DNA of 64,000 nucleotides, taken from the NCBI GenBank assembly GCA_006176705.1, contig QRFJ01000366.1, positions 186,001 through 250,000 of the forward strand, given 5' to 3'. Positions 43,511 through 54,370 of the stretch are shown piece after piece. Position numbers and translations under genes: made by a program. The notes below the pieces were generated by a model that was not told where the DNA came from, ran no database searches, and saw nothing but the letters and a program-made list of their open reading frames with translations. Every line of letters starts with the position of its first letter. Positions within the stretch are counted from its first letter, which is position 1. This DNA comes from Cocos nucifera. Taxonomy: Eukaryota > Streptophyta > Magnoliopsida > Arecales > Arecaceae.

Positions 43511-43740
43511 TGCTCATTATTGAGGATAAACTTTGGTTCTAGTGCTTATTTGTGCACTTTCATGCAGGGTCTTGAGGATAGTAGGAGGCTGAGGGATGGT
43601 GAGATGATCTTAGGTGTCGGATGGAGCAAGAGTTGCTGCTATGGCCATGGAAACATACCCTCTTCGACTACCATCTGGTTTAGATATAGTATTAAAAGAT
43701 TGTTATTTTGTGCCTGCAGCAAATAGAAATCAAATTGTCA
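43511..43740 (+). pseudogene. Protease remnant of element G, catalytic Asp deleted
   Basis: Compared with H, a small deletion just before 43,530 removes the stretch with the catalytic Asp (H reads WVLDSGSSAHLC; G keeps only GSSAYLC). GLEDSRRLRDGEMIL, GARVAAMAMETYPLRLPSGLDIVLKDCYFVPAA follow in two frames. The protease is dead. Confidence 0.82.
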
Positions 43741-44863
43741 CATTATTTATGAAAGAAATAAAATTGCAAGTGGTTTCCTTATTAACGGTCTTTACTAGTT
43801 ACATATTGATGTATCTATTTTTAATATCGAGCAAAATGTGAATGCCATAAAAATAAAATGACCTAGGGATAGTCTAAATGATAGGTATCTATGGCACCTA
43901 AGACTAGGTTATATAGCAAAAGATAGGGTTAACAAATTAAAAAAAATCGGGCTATTGAGTCTATTGACTTCTGAGTCATATCCAATTTGTGAATCTTGTC
44001 TTCATGGTAAAATGACTAAACTTTCTTTTTTAGGACGTGGGGAAAGGACCATGGATCTTCTTGCCCTAGTACATACTAATGTATGCGATCCATTTGATGT
44101 ATCGACTAGAGGCAACTTTGTCTACTTCATAACATTTACTGATGTTTTGTCTCGGTATGGGTATGTGTATCTTATGAGATACAAGTCTAAAGCTTCTGAA
44201 AAGTTCAAGGAATTCAGACATAAAGTAGAAAAGCAAACTAAAAAACTCATTAAGGTTCTTCGATCAAATCGAGAAGGTGAATGCCTTAGTCAGAAATTTC
44301 TGGACTATCTCAAGAAAAATGGTACAGTCTCTCAATGGACTCTACCTAAAATACCTCAACTCAATGGGATTTCAGAATGGAGGAATCAGACCCTATTAGA
44401 TATGGTTCGATCCATGATGAGCTTCATAGATCTTCCTGATTTTCTTTGGGAACACAGTCTATTAACTACAATATACTTATTGAATAGCGTTCCTTCTAAA
44501 ATCATTCCTACCACACTATATAAGATATGGCATGGTATGAAACCAAGTCTGAGTCATCTCAGAATTTAGGGTTGTCCGGCTGATGTCAAAAGACAACAAG
44601 TGGACAAGTTAGACTATAGATCATTTAGAGCTCGATTTATAGGTTATCCTAAAGAGTTATTAGGATATTATTTCTACATTTTAGAAGATCACAATATGTT
44701 TGTGAACCGACATGCCATCTTTCTTGAAAAATAGTTTATTCATGATAGCGGCATTGGAAGGCAGATTAAGCTCGAGGAGAAAGTCTCACAAGAGCAACGA
44801 GCTAAGGACCAAATGGAACCAAATTAAGTTGAGCCAATACAATCACTACCTCCAACTCGTAGA
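43741..44863 (+). pseudogene. Integrase domain of element G, two catalytic Asp changed to Asn
   Basis: RYLWHLRLGYI and CESCLHGKMTKLSF form the zinc-binding part (second His is Tyr). The frame 43,955-44,569 holds HTNVCDP and RSNREGEC, where related copies have HTDVCGP and RSDRGGEY: both catalytic Asp are Asn by GAT-to-AAT transitions. The Glu in ISEWRNQTLLDM survives. The carboxy end (LPDFLWEHSL, YLLNSVPSKIIPTTLYKIWHG, then ARFIGYPKELLGYYFY) continues after a stop near 44,568. Confidence 0.88.
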
Positions 44864-46000
44864 TTGAAAAGAATTTTCCATCCCCTTGAGAGGTACTTAG
44901 GTACTATTTTAGAGAAAGTAGAAAAAATATTCCTCATAGGTAATGGGGTTAATGGTGATGATCCCAAAACCTATGGTGAGGCTATATCAAATATCGAGTT
45001 CGAGAAATGGTTAGAGGCAATGAAGTCAGAAATTGACTTGATGCACTCAAACCAAGTCTGGACCTTGGTAGATCCAATAGAAGGTATAGTACCTATTGGG
45101 TGTAAATGGAACTATAAGAGAAAGATTGGTGCAGATGGGAATGTAGAGATATTCAAAGCTAGATTAGCGGCAAAAGTGTATAGTCAATATGAAGGCATTG
45201 ACTATCAGGATACCTTTTCGTCAGTAGCTATGCTAAAATTCATTCGCACATTGCTTGCTATTGTAGCCTATTTCGATTATGAAATATGGCAAATGGATGT
45301 GAAAACAGCATTCTTAAATGGATACCTTAAGAAAGATATCTATATGAAACAGTCGCTAGGTTTCACATCTAGTGATGCTGATCACAAGGTATGCAAACTG
45401 CAAAGGTCCATATATGGACTTAAGCAAGCATCTCGGAGCTGGAATACTCATTTTAATGATGTGATCAAATTATTTGATTTCATCAAAAATGAGGAGGAAC
45501 CATGTGTCTTCAAAAAGGTCAGTGGGAGTGCTAGATCTTCCTCGTATTATACGTGGATGATATTCTCCTTATTGGGAATAATATTTTCATGTTGACCATA
45601 GTTAAAATATGGTTATCCAAAGAATTATCCATGAAAGACCTAGGAGAAGCATCCTTTATTCTAGGAATTAAGGTCTATAGAGATAGACCGAATAGAATGC
45701 TAGGACTTTCACAGAAGATATATATAGAGGAAGTGCTAAAGAGGTTTAGCATAAAAAACTTCAAGAGGGGATTAGTATCCTTTAGACATGACATTCATCT
45801 CTCCAAGAAGATGTGCCCTAGCACACTTGAGGAAATAGAATGCATGAGTAAGATCCCTTATGCTTCAGCAATAGGGAGCCTCATGTATGCTATGTTATGT
45901 ACACATCCTGATATAGCCCATGCTGTGAGTGTCACGAGCAAATATTAGTCAAATCCAATTGAAGAATACTGGACTTTTATGAAATGTATCCTTAAGTACT
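44864..46000 (+). pseudogene. Reverse transcriptase domain of element G
   Basis: 44,864-45,595 is open: RYLGTILEKVEK, EKWLEAMKSEIDLMHSNQVWTLVDPIEGIVPIGCKWNYKRKIG, RLAAKVYSQYEGIDYQDTF, IWQMDVKTAFLNGYL, YGLKQASRSWN. A one-base loss near 45,530 shifts the frame just before YVDDILLIGNN (YVDD at 45,550-45,561); 45,553-45,948 then continues KDLGEASFILGIKVYRDRPNRMLGLSQKIYIEEVLKRF and PYASAIGSLMYAMLCTHPDIAHA. Only this frameshift and a few stops separate it from a full domain. Confidence 0.9.
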
Positions 46001-46271
46001 TGAGAAGAACTAAGGATATATTGTTGATTTTTGGTAATGGAGAACTCCAAGTTCAAGGGTATACAGACTCAGATTTTATATCCGATGTAGATGATCGAAA
46101 GTCAACATCTGGGAGTCTGTTTGTGTGTAATGGTGGTGCTGTCAATTGGAAGAGTTTCAAGTAGATAGTGATAGTAGATTCCACCATGGAAGCAAAATAC
46201 ATCGCTGCATCAGAAGCTATGAAGGAGGCATTTCGGTATAAGAAGTTTGCCATAGAAATTGAAGTAATTCC
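46001..46271 (+). pseudogene. RNase H of element G, 5' part, split by H
   Basis: LKYLRRTKDILLIFGNGELQVQGYTDSDFISDVDDRKSTSGSLFVCNGGAVNWKSFK, a TAG, then STMEAKYIAASEAMKEAF-YKKFAIEIEVIP. Interrupted at 46,272 by the H LTR. The remaining part is at 56,644-56,896. Confidence 0.92.
46267..46271. repeat. Target-site duplication of element H, left copy
   Basis: ATTCC here and ATGCC at 56,639-56,643. The one difference is most likely a later mutation, because the uninterrupted gene in H has ATGCC at this place (Val-Met-Pro). The RNase H frame reads on across the two sites. Confidence 0.88.
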
Positions 46272-48538
46272 TGAAGGAAAATCCTGATTTTTCGGTCCAG
46301 GTTCGTTCAGATCTGATCAGATCAAGAGATATATTTCAAAATTTTTTTTCTTTGATTATATCAGATTTAGGATGTTTCAGATCTAATTCTTATTTTTTTA
46401 ATAAATAAAATAAAATAAGGATAAATTAAATCAAATTTAATTTACCTGATTTGGGTAATCCTATTATCCTATTGATGATCCTGTTTGCAGCGGAAGGTTC
46501 TGGATCTAGCCATGCAAGCGCCTGACCTCTATCGATATCCACTTGGGCTGGATCTAGAGATCCTCTACTTCTCTATCACGTCTTCAAAAATCAGATCTGG
46601 ATCTGATCTGGAGGATCTTCAAAACTTCTTTTGAAGATCAGCAGTCATCCTTTGCAGCATTGCAGCCTTCTTGCTTTTGATCTTCTTTCTTTGATCTGGA
46701 TCGCACCAACCAAGCTCCCAAACTATTTTCGTGGAAAGGAGAGGGAGAAGAAGCTTTGGCATGGAGGAGGAGAGAAGAAAAAGCCTTGGGCGTGGGGAAT
46801 TCTGATTACTCTTTGAGTTGGGTATAGGGTCTTATTTATAGACTAACTGTGATCCAACTCCTCTTCTTCTCTACCAATCACAACCCTTTGTGAAATCAGA
46901 TCTAAATCTGATTGGTGAGAATAGAGTCCCCTGGATTCCTCCTTAGAGGGTGCCTAAGACCAGTCAAACTGGATTCTTAGAAGAACTCTAATTGGAATCC
47001 AAAAGGGAGGTGGAGTCCTTGTCCAACAAGAACTCCAGGGTGCCTCCAACTTGGGCGCACGCCTAGGGTGGCGTGCGCCCTCCTCCTTGCCAAGTTCTAG
47101 CAGGGGGACAAGCCCCCACCAACTCTCCAATAGGTGCATGACATGTGGTCAAAAGTCAAAGTGTCAAAGGTCAATGTTTGACCAGTCAAAGGTAGACTTT
47201 TGACCAAAGTCAAAGAACAAGAAATGGTAGGCGACCAAAAATGACAGGTAATGTCTTACAAAATAAGACAATCCTTTTTGACTTGGACTACCTTCAGTCA
47301 AATCATATGAAGGCCTCTGATTGAGCACAAACTCCTTTGGCTCAGACAGGATAACTTATTTATAATTAGTAAAAGAAGAATGTTAGGTTCAATTGAGTGC
47401 TAGCACGATTTTCTTGAACCTAATTGAATCTCATTCAGATCAATTGAACTAGATCAGTTCAATTGATGATCACCAGATTCAAACCCTTATTTGTGTGACC
47501 CAGTTAGGTTCAGTTCTGTATGGTAATGGGATATGTCATGATTTCTATCATCAACATCATCGAAACTCCTTTCGATGGATCAGAACTCTTCTGATTCGAA
47601 TAGCTAGAATGATTGATCATCTAAATCATTCTAATTGCTCCCAAAATCCACCAGTGACACCTAGCAGTATATGGTGGCAACCCATCAGAGCTGAATGTGA
47701 ACCTCTTGGTGTAGCTACCTGTGTGATTCGGTTCTTCTATCTTGAGCTCCGATCAGATTAGGGTTAAGGTAAACTCGTCAAACCCTAGTCTCTGTCATAT
47801 GATGTAATCATTCGATTCAAGTCCAATGTGAAAATCTAAATAGAAACTCTTTCTATTATTTCACTCTGCCATGGCCATGGACTTTTGGACTTGATTCTCA
47901 TGATTATCATAGGGCTGCTCCTCTACCACCGAGGTAGATAGATTCCATCTTAATGCCATCCAGTTCCTACAAAGAACATGCTATAGCCAACATACACCTC
48001 AGGGTTCCATATGGCTAGGAGACCGAGTAATGGTGTAGTCAAACTATGACACCCTCATGGTGAACTACCGATGCACCTCAAGTCAAAGAACCAGACACAC
48101 TACTGCAGCATCGAGTCAGTCATTGATGAGAAGGTAGCCTCCCTAATGACTACTCGAGGTGGTCACGCTCAGTGCCCTCGTTCTCTAACGAGTACCTGTA
48201 CTCTTGCTCCGGTGTCTCTACACCATAGACTCAAGACTCATCTACTAAAGAGAAGCGATTGTACACCAATCTTTTGAATCAATCACCCTCCTCATGATGA
48301 TCCTATGGTCGAGAGCATTTTATGAGTTAACAATGATTATTCATGTCTTAAATTTTCAACTCTTGAAAATATGAATTATCATTAACATTAACCTAAAGGA
48401 TGTATCACAGACACTAAATACACATATGTGATAGAAAATAACCCATTTTATTGATATTAGTCGAAATTATAATTTTGCCCTTAGAAGTGTATTACAAGTG
48501 TCAGCCAATTCTGGTTTCTAGGGCACATATATCTAACA
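46272..48538 (-). repeat. 3' LTR of element H (2,267 bp)
   Basis: Plus-strand ends TGAAGGAAAATCC and ATATCTAACA. Next to it (48,539-48,549) the sense polypurine tract is AAGTGGGAGAT. Frames at 46,631-46,816, 46,954-47,139, 47,495-47,761 and 48,071-48,277 are LTR sequence. Confidence 0.95.
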
Positions 48539-48549
48539 ATCTCCCACTT
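48539..48549 (-). promoter_or_regulatory. Polypurine tract of element H
   Basis: Sense AAGTGGGAGAT directly before the LTR start TGTTAGATA. It follows the RNase H stop by a few bases. Confidence 0.88.
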
Positions 48550-48552
48550 ATC

Positions 48553-49010
48553 CTAAAGCCAATTGGCTACAAGTCTAAGTCCCATCTTCTCAAGGTGGGC
48601 TTTGAACTTCTGCTGGCCCAACGGCTTTGTAAGTGGGTCTGCCATATTATCTGTGGAGTTGACTCTCTTGATCTTGATGTAACGCTTCTTGAGGTAATCG
48701 CGGATGAGGTGGTAACGATGCTCAATGTGCTTGGATTTTTGGTGAGACCTCAACTCCTTAGCAAGGGCTATGGCACCATTGTTATCGCAGTATAGAGGAA
48801 TGGCATCTGATGGCATTACTCCGATTTCTGCAGCAAACTTCTTATACTAGAATGCTTTCTTCACAGCCTCTGATGCAGCGATATATTTTGCTTCCATATG
48901 GAATCTGCTATCATGATTTGCTTGGAAGTCTTTCAGCTAACAGCACCACCATTGCATACAAACAGACTGCCAGATGTCGACTTTCAATCATCTATATCAG
49001 ACATGAAATC
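48553..49010 (-). pseudogene. RNase H domain of element H
   Basis: 48,816-48,553 is open: MPSDAIPLYCDNNGAIALAKELRSHQKSKHIEHRYHLIRDYLKKRYIKIKRVNSTDNMADPLTKPLGQQKF...KMGLRLVANWL, with the LYCDN Asp and a complete carboxy tail. The upstream half (STSGSLFVCNGGAV, MEAKYIAASEAVKKAF) is broken by stops. EAKY replaces EAEY, as in G. Confidence 0.9.
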
Positions 49011-50374
49011 TGAGTCTGTGTATCCCTGGACTTGGAGTTCTCCGTTACCAAAGACCAACATTATATCCTTAGTTCTTCTCAAGTACTTAAGGATACATTT
49101 CACAGAAGTCCAGTATTCTTCATCTGGATTTGACTGATATCTGCTTGTGACACTCACAGCATGGGCTATATCAGGTCGTTTACATAGCATGGCATACATG
49201 AGGCTCCCTATTGCAGAAGCATAAGGGATCTTGCTCATGCGTTCTATTTTCTTAGGTGTGCTGGGGCACATCTTCTTGGAAAGATGAATACCATGTCTGA
49301 AGGGTATTAATCCCCTCTTAGAGTTTTCCATACTAAACCTCTTTAGTACTTCCTCTATGTACATTTTCTGTGAAAGTCCTAGCATCCTATTCGGTCTATC
49401 CCTATAGACCTTAATTCTAGAATAAAGGATGCTTTACCTAGGTCTTTCATGGAGAATTCCTTGGACAACCATATTTTGACTGTCGTCAACATGGGAATAT
49501 CATTCTCAATAAGGAGGATGTCATCCACGTACAATATGAGGAAGACAACAGCGCTCCCACTGATCTTTTTGAAAACACACGGTTCCTCTTCATTTTTGAT
49601 GAAACCAAACATTTTGATCACATCATTGAAATGAGTGTTCCAGCTCCGAGATGCTTGCTTAAGTCCATATATGGACCTTTGCAGCTTGCAAACCTTGTGA
49701 TCAGTATCACTGGATGTGAAACCTAGCGGCTGTTCCATATAGATATCTTCCTCAAGATATCCATTTAAGAATGCCATTTTCACGTCCATTTGCCATATTT
49801 CATAATCGAAATAGGCTGCAACGGCAAGCAATGTGCGGATGGATTTTAGCATAGCTATTGGGGAAAAGGTATCCTGATAGTCAATGCCTTCACGTTGACT
49901 ATAACCTTTTGCCACTAGTCTAGCCTTGAATGTCTCCACATTCCCATCTGCACCAATCTTTCTCTTGAAGATCCATTTACACCCAATAGGTACTATACCT
50001 TCTGGTGGATCTACCAAGGTCCAGACTTGGTTTGAGTGCATCGAGTCAATTTCTGACTGCATTGCCTCTAGCCATTTCTCGGAGTCGATATCTGATATCG
50101 CCTCATTGTAGGTTTTGGGATCATCACCATGAGCACCATTACCTACGAGGAACATTTTCTCTACTTCCTCTGAAATAATACCTAAGTATCTTTCAGGGGG
50201 ATGGAAAACTCTTTTCGATCTACGAGGTGGAGGAGGTAGTGTTCTTATTGGCTCAACCTTGATTTGGTTCCAATTGGTCCTTAGCTCGTTGTACTTGTGA
50301 GACTTTCTCATCAAGCTTGATCTGCTTTCCAATGCCGCTATCTTGAATAAACTATTTTTCAAGAAAGATGGCAT
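48984..50374 (-). pseudogene. Reverse transcriptase domain of element H (nearly intact)
   Basis: 50,374-49,379 is an uninterrupted 331-codon frame: FHPPERYLGIISEEVEKMFL, WLEAMQSEIDSMHSNQVWTLVDPPEGIVPIGCKWIFKRKIGADG, RLVAKGYSQREGIDYQDTFSPIAML, IWQMDVKMAFLNGYLEEDIYMEQPLGF, YGLKQASRSWN and YVDD (sense of 49,520-49,531) in LILYVDDILLIEND. A frameshift near 49,415 ends it; 49,385-48,984 continues MLGLSQKMYIEEVLKRFSMENSKRGL, PYASAIGSLMYAMLCKRPDIAHAVSVTSRY. It is the best polymerase in the window. Confidence 0.93.
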
Positions 50375-51348
50375 GTCGACTCACAATCACATTGTGGTCT
50401 TCTGGAAATGTAGAAATAGTATCCTAATGACTCTTTAGGATATCCTATGAATCGAGCTCTAAAGGACCTAAACTCTAACTTGTCCGCTTGTTGTCTTTTG
50501 ACATGAGCTGGACAACCCCAAATTCTGAGATGACTCAGACTTGGTTTCTTACCGTGCCATATCTCATACGGTGTGGTAGGAACGGTTTTAGAGGGAACCC
50601 TATTCAGTAGATAGATTGAAGTTAACAATGAGTGTCCCCAAAGGAAATCAGGGAGGTCTGTGAAGCTCATCATGGATCGAACCATATCCAATAGAGTCCG
50701 ATTTCTCCATTCTGAAACCCCGTTGAGTTGAGGTGTTCCTGGTGGAGTCCATTGAGAGACTATGCCATTTTCCTTAAGATAGTCTAGGAATTCCCGGCTA
50801 AGGTATTCACCTCCTCGATCTGATCGAAGAACCTTAATGGGTTTTCTATTTGTTTTTCTACTTCATGTCTGAATTCTTTGAACTTTTCAAAAGCTTCAGA
50901 CTTGTGTCTCATAAGATACACATACCCATACCTAGACAGATCATCGGTAAAGATAATGAAGTAGACAAAATTGCCTCTAGCCGGCACATCAAATGGGCCG
51001 CACACATCAGTATGTACTAGGGCAAGGAGATCTGTGGCCCTCTCCCCATGTCCAACAAAAGGGAGTTTAGTCATTTTGCCTTGAAGACAAGATTCACAAG
51101 TTGGATATGACTCGGAAGTCAATGGACTCAATAGCCCATTTTTCTCCAATTTGTTGATCCTATCTTCTGCTATATGACCTAATCTCAGGTGCCATAGATA
51201 TCTGTCATTTGGACTATCCCTAGGTCATTTGGCATTCACGTTTTGCTCGATAGTTAGAATAGGTACATCAATATGTAGCTGATAAAGACCATTAATAAGG
51301 AAACCATTTGCAATTTTATTTCTTTCATAAAGAATGTTACAATGGTCC
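50359..51348 (-). pseudogene. Integrase domain of element H
   Basis: RYLWHLRLGHI (about 51,190) and CESCLQGKM give an intact HHCC set. 51,149-50,784 holds HTDVCGPFDVPARGNFVYFIIFTDDLSRYGYVYLMRHKSEAFEKFKEF. A frameshift near 50,855 precedes the RSDRGGEYL equivalent; PPGTPQLNGVSEWRNRTLLDM (Glu) follows. 50,691-50,359 is the carboxy end with LLNRVPSKTVPTTPYEIWHGKKPSLSHLRIWGCPAHVKR and ARFIGYPKESLGYYFY. D, D and E are all present. An earlier stop lies near 51,226. Confidence 0.92.
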
Positions 51349-51705
51349 TTAAAGAAGGTAATCACATAGCCTTCTTAGTGCTAAGCATGAAACAGAAATC
51401 AAATTCCTGCTAGCTGCAGGCACATAATAACAGTCTTTCAAAACTAAGTCTAAACCAGATGGTAATCGAAGAGGGTATGTTCCCACGGCTACTGCAGCAA
51501 CTCTTGCTCCATTACCGATGCGTAGGATCATGTCTCCATCCCTCAGCCTCCTGCTATCCTCAAGACCCTGCATGGAAGTGCACAGATGAGCACTAGAACC
51601 AGAGTCAAGCACCCAACTGGATGCAGAAGAAACCGTAAGGTTAGACTCAATAACGAGCATACCTCCAGAAGGACCTTCCTTCTTGTTCTTCAGGGTGGCC
51701 AGGTA
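51349..51705 (-). pseudogene. Protease domain of element H (active-site motif intact)
   Basis: In the same frame as gag: MLVIESNLTVSSASSWVLDSGSSAHLCTSMQGLEDSRRLRDGDMILRIGNGARVAAVAVGTYPLRLPSGLDLVLKDCYYVPAASRNLISVSCL. D-S-G is intact. The frame shifts near 51,375, just after the domain. Gag-protease in one frame fits the copia single-polyprotein plan. Confidence 0.92.
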
Positions 51706-52498
51706 AGTAGGGCAGTTCCGCTTCCAATGGCCGTCGCTGTTGCAATGGAAATACTTTTCTTTGACATCGGCCTTCTTCTTCAGCTCTGCCTTCTTCTTCT
51801 TTGCTCCTTCCACCTTCTGCTTTTTCACAGACTTCTTTTTCTTTCCATAAGACTTTCTTTTGGAAGAAGTCCATTCCATAGCAAGAACTGAGCCTTTAGA
51901 ACCTTTCATAGAAAGCTCAGCGGTAACCAGCATATTCATTAATTCGGCCAAGGAATTTTGAAGTTTATGCATGTGGTAATTCATGATGAATTGCCCATAT
52001 GCATCAGTCAAGGATTGCAGAATAATATCATTCTGCAGGTCCAAGTCTAACTTCACACCGAGCTTCTCAAGCTCTTCCATGTCCTTGATCATTGTCAGAC
52101 AGTGATCTTGGACTGACTGCCCATCACGCATCTTAGCCTTAAAAAGTCATTTCGTGACTTGATACTTGGCTGCGCGACTCTGTTCACCAAACATCTCCTG
52201 CAGGTGAGCCAACATTTGGCGAGCAGTCCCGATATCTTCATGTTGGTGCTGGAGCTCATCAGACATCGAGCCCAACATGTAATATCTGGCCTTATTATCT
52301 TCGTCTATCCATTTTTCCAGAGACGCTCTCTGTTCAACAGATGGACGGGCTGGTAAGGTGGGAGGGTCCTGGATCCAAAACATGGGTTAACTTCTCGGAA
52401 CCCAAAACTATTTTGTAGTTCCTGAGCCAATCTTTATAATTGGGTCCAGTCAGTCTATGTGTGTCCAGGATACGTGCCAATGGGTTGGACGCAGACAT
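51706..52498 (-). pseudogene. Gag of element H
   Basis: Begins at ATG 52,498 (MSASNPLARILDTHRLTGPNYKDWLRNYKIVLGSEKLTHVLD), shifts frame near 52,375, continues WIDEDNKARYYMLGSMSDELQHQHEDI, then one CGA-to-TGA stop, and is open from 52,131 (MRDGQSVQDHCLTMIKDMEELEKL ... NDIILQSLTDAYGQFIMNYHMHKLQNSLAELMNMLV, Lys-rich linker, zinc knuckle YFHCNSDGHWKRNC). An in-frame ATG at 52,516 exists, but MSASN matches G and follows the predicted acceptor. Confidence 0.92.
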
Positions 52499-52502
52499 TT
52501 TT

Positions 52503-53293
52503 CTATAGAGAGTCAAAGATTCTAGTTAGATACTGTAATTATGACTTGACCAATTTGTTTAGGAAATTTTATTTTTAAACAAATTAGCTTCCACTATTTT
52601 CTCGGATCCCTACACTCCCTCTGTAGAGATGCGAAAATCTCCATGATTAATGATTTCTAGTGGGTGGTGCGGTCTCACCAACTGACTCATCACCTCACCT
52701 AACAGTTATTGGTGATGGGTTAGCCAATGAGTGAACAACTCTTGTTCAATGATTCTCTAATCATGGTGCACCCAAACTTGGTCTCTAATTCATGAATCTC
52801 ACCGTATCCAGAATATTGATCCACTCCTTAGTTAAGTCAGACCCACCATTTGCATAGACTGGGTTCCTAATTGAGTCTCTCACCGTATCCAAAATATTGA
52901 GCCCAACTCATCCTCCAGCCCATAGCATCCAATGCCTAATAGACATGGTTGCATCTTCCCGGTGCAACTGAGCCACTGTATCCAGTCGAGAACAATCAAC
53001 CCCGGGAAGGGCCCGCACATCTACAATGGTGGAAGACCTCAGACTTAATCTTTTCTTAGGGAGAATTGATTCAGGTCTCATTAAACTAGACTTGTCATAG
53101 TCATAACAATTATGACTAACCTAGTGGCATGGGTTAGCTCGGATTATTGACCACCTCAGATCAGAACTGTGTCAATAGATATGGCCAGGTAAGTGAGACC
53201 GGTGGAAGGAATATGCCATTAACTCGTACAAGAATGCATTCAGGTCGAGTAGCTTCCAATTAAAAATCAGTCGGTCGTATGTGCCAAACTTAC
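52503..53293 (-). other. Predicted leader intron of element H
   Basis: Donor TCTAAG|GTAAGTTTGG and acceptor TTTGACTCTCTATAG enclose 791 nt, with AGTATCTAACTAG as branch-point candidate. Because H is the youngest copy, its splice sites are the best test of the prediction. Confidence 0.62.
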
Positions 53294-53670
53294 CTTAGAC
53301 ACCAAATTGTTGAGCCAGAACCAATTGGGTTAGCCTACAATCCAGACTCTAACCTCTGAGCCTAATTAGGTCTTGCTTGATCGTGACTCGATCTTGACCC
53401 AGACTTAATCCTATTAGGCTGGTCAATTTAAGCATTGTTGATCCCATCTAACCAACTCTTGATTCGGTTTGATCAACCGCTTAGACCTAATTGAGCTACC
53501 CAAGCCCGAACCCAGTATTATGAATATGTCTTAGATCTGAAATTCTCAATTTTAGACCTAATTAATATTCCATAATCTTAATTCTTAATTAAGTAGGGTT
53601 CATAAACAAAATATGCACAATAAATCCTAGGGTTTCAGGATCTAGGGTTTTGCAGAAAGTAAGTTTTGGG

Positions 53671-53801
53671 TTTCTGATTAAGGACGAACACGCAGCACCC
53701 CTACACATCATAAGAACACCCCATCGAATGGAAGAGAGGGCCTTTAAACCCTTCTTCGTTCTTATGACCGGACGGCCAAGAGGAAATGCCTTAATCAGGA
53801 A
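53671..53801 (-). ncRNA. Three-tier leader stem domain in H
   Basis: Closing arms TTTCTGATTAAGG / CCTTAATCAGGAA (one mismatch), a middle stem CATAAGAAC / GTTCTTATG (perfect 9 bp, 53,709-53,717 with 53,758-53,766) and an apical hairpin CCAT-CGA-ATGG (53,721-53,731). Aligns with G 41,365-41,495. Confidence 0.62.
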
Positions 53802-53984
53802 CATTCAATACTATAAAAATAGTTTATCAGATCTATATCATATATCTCATATACAAATTAGATCTAATCATGGCATATTTTGCATACATCTCATGTATCG
53901 AATCATGCATATTTTCAGATCTAAATTATCTCATAATAATCTAAAAAATTAGATTTAAATTGATCTAATCAAAATAAATTCTAA

Positions 53985-54215
53985 TCTAGACAACTATGTA
54001 GAACTATTCTACAACTAGTCTAGACATGCATCAATCATATCTCATATGATGTTAAAATTAAATAATTTTATTTGCTATTTTTTAGATATTATTATAACAC
54101 TTATAATATCAAAAAATAGTAAATAAATAGATCTAAAATATGATTTAATCAGATTAAATCAAAAACATGCAAGACTATTCTATAGAACTATTCTATTTTA
54201 GAACTAGTCATGCAT
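53985..54215 (-). ncRNA. Pair of leader hairpins in H
   Basis: Hairpin at 53,985-54,024: outer TCTAGAC / GTCTAGA, inner TGTAGAA-CTA-TTCTACA. Hairpin at 54,167-54,215: outer ATGCA-AGACTA / TAGTC-TGCAT around a TTCTATAGAACTATTCTA core. Homologous to the G pair. Confidence 0.5.
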
Positions 54216-54356
54216 ATTTCCTAATCTTAGATCCAAATCATTTAATTTTAATTTTTTTTTTATTTCAGATCTGATCACATCTCATGTGACATCTAAAATC
54301 ATTTATTTTCTAATTAAAATAAATTTAAAATCAAATCTAAATAATTTAGAACCTTG

Positions 54357-54368
54357 GCTCTGATACCA
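54357..54368 (-). promoter_or_regulatory. Primer-binding site of element H
   Basis: The sense strand is a perfect TGGTATCAGAGC, followed by CAAGG, two bases from the LTR end at 54,371. Confidence 0.94.
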
Positions 54369-54370
54369 TT

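Larger units (their letters stand above)
52499..54356 (-). other. 5' leader of element H (non-coding)
   Basis: Mirror image of G's leader: hairpins at 54,167-54,215 and 53,985-54,024, stem domain at 53,671-53,801, donor with GT at 53,293-53,292, branch-point-like ATCTAACT near 52,530, acceptor GACTCTCTATAG ending at 52,503, five bases before ATG. Frames at 53,589-53,804 and 53,650-53,952 lie in the structured region and are not genes. Confidence 0.82.

Noticed and set aside
47495..47761. Open frame starting MTQLGSVLYGNG, also at 55,594-55,860
   Set aside because: It is repeated only because both are LTRs of H. It is antisense to the element, and the same stretch in G and I is open only in part.
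51586..51891. Plus-strand 101-codon frame over H gag/protease
   Set aside because: Antisense shadow of the real minus-strand gag-protease frame.
53589..53952. Overlapping frames in the H leader on both strands
   Set aside because: They coincide with the symmetric stem domain; G and I do not keep them open.
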